NCBI RefSeq assembly: GCF_013409785.1
Contig: NZ_JACCBV010000001.1
Span: forward strand, 3,842,868-3,906,867
Length of the DNA: 64,000 bases
Direction of reading: 5' to 3'
Source of the DNA: Microbacterium immunditiarum
GTDB lineage: Bacteria > Actinomycetota > Actinomycetes > Actinomycetales > Microbacteriaceae
Each line of letters starts with the position of its first letter. Position 1 is the stretch's first letter. The notes beneath the pieces were generated by a model, which did no database searches, was not told the DNA's origin, and was given only the letters and a program-made list of their open reading frames with translations. The position numbers and the translations under genes are program-made. Below, in pieces: positions 63,675 through 64,000 of this stretch.

Positions 63675-64000
63675 CTGAGTAGAGCTGGGTGCCTATGCCG
63701 TTGGGATGCACGGACGTTTGCGATGCGTAAGCACCGTTCACAACGTACCCCAGGCCTGGCACGAGTGGATCTTCGCTCGGTGACACAGCGAACTCCAGGC
63801 CGTTGATGCCGGACACGCCTGATCCGGTACACAGGTTGTGACCTGTGAACGTCGTTTGCGGATCCACAAAGATGACATGGGGCGCGCTCACGGTGTCTGC
63901 CGCTGTCGCCGCGGCGGACATCGCATTACGTACACCGACGGACACGCCATTGAGCCAGTCCATGTTGTTTTCGGCAATGTAGATGCAGGCGGAGCCGGAT
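63640..64000 (-). CDS. SGNH/GDSL-like hydrolase, C-terminal part (continues outside window)
   Basis: About 119 codons are visible and the frame is open at the window edge. The end has S-V-H-P-N-G-I-G-T-Q-L-Y-S-D-A-L, the H-P-N-x-x-G block that carries the catalytic His in secreted SGNH lipases/esterases. Before it lie V-I-F-V-D-P and H-N-L-C-T-G-S-G-V-S-G-I-N-G strands with disulfide-type cysteines. The nucleophile block lies off-window. Confidence 0.7.
   Translation of the reverse strand, partial: SGSACIYIAENNMDWLNGVSVGVRNAMSAAATAADTVSAPHVIFVDPQTTFTGHNLCTGSGVSGINGLEFAVSPSEDPLVPGLGYVVNGAYASQTSVHPNGIGTQLYSDALEAALATTP

Overview
The window is high-GC DNA with short intergenic gaps, GTG starts, ATGA/GTGA gene overlaps, CUT1 sugar ABC importers each paired with a LacI-type regulator, and actinobacterial IS3, IS21 and IS481 elements. 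It fits an actinobacterium. A Microbacteriaceae-like host is my inference; no rRNA or other marker gene is present to prove it. I see no complete tRNA, rRNA or CRISPR array.

Layout. (A) 1-6833 is a sulfide/persulfide-handling regulon: a CstR-like repressor, DUF2892, thioredoxin, a persulfide dioxygenase-rhodanese fusion, a TauE/SafE exporter, a second-type lgt, DUF4395, a lipoprotein rhodanese, two tiny paralogous Cys-rich proteins and a truncated DsrE protein. Four copies of a CsoR/CstR-type operator (ATACCC-N4-GGGTAT) lie in its control regions. (B) 6862-41389 is a 34.5-kb carbohydrate island. It holds a decapitated RHS toxin with its likely immunity gene and an inserted IS3 element; a secreted PL8 polysaccharide lyase; a sugar ABC importer with a 2-hydroxyacid dehydrogenase; a GH1 glycosidase and SGNH esterase; a hexuronate operon (UxaC, UxuB-like, ManD, gluconokinase); an Idh/DUF993/isomerase/LacI/glycerate kinase operon; and galT with a galK-ThuA fusion. 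It ends in an IS481 copy. (C) 41418-58480 is a 17-kb island for what looks like a sulfated, rhamnose-containing glycan: formylglycine-generating enzyme, SGNH esterase, GH78 rhamnosidase, a secreted beta-helix protein, a sulfatase, an ADP-ribosylglycohydrolase-like protein, a sugar ABC importer, a LacI regulator and an esterase. (D) 58509-64000 is degenerate: immunity-like and truncated genes, a gene split by an IS21-family element, two lipoproteins and the end of an SGNH hydrolase.

The regions are separated by three direct copies (6834, 41390, 58481) of a 28-bp sequence that reads, on the minus strand, as the 3' end of a tRNA (probably tRNA-Ser, G73-CCA encoded). Each copy is followed in the tRNA direction by a terminator-like hairpin. 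I read these as attachment-site copies left by serial integration of genomic islands at one tRNA gene. No integrase gene is visible. The intact tRNA would be expected to the right of the window.

How the parts work together. In B, PL8 and the glycosidases/esterases release uronic-acid-containing oligosaccharides. The ABC system imports sugars, UxaC/UxuB/ManD channel glucuronate toward 2-keto-3-deoxygluconate, and four or five LacI regulators with recognisable palindromic operators tune separate operons. In C, only the beta-helix protein carries an export signal. Rhamnosidase, sulfatase, FGE and esterase lack one, so desulfation and deglycosylation probably take place in the cytoplasm after import.
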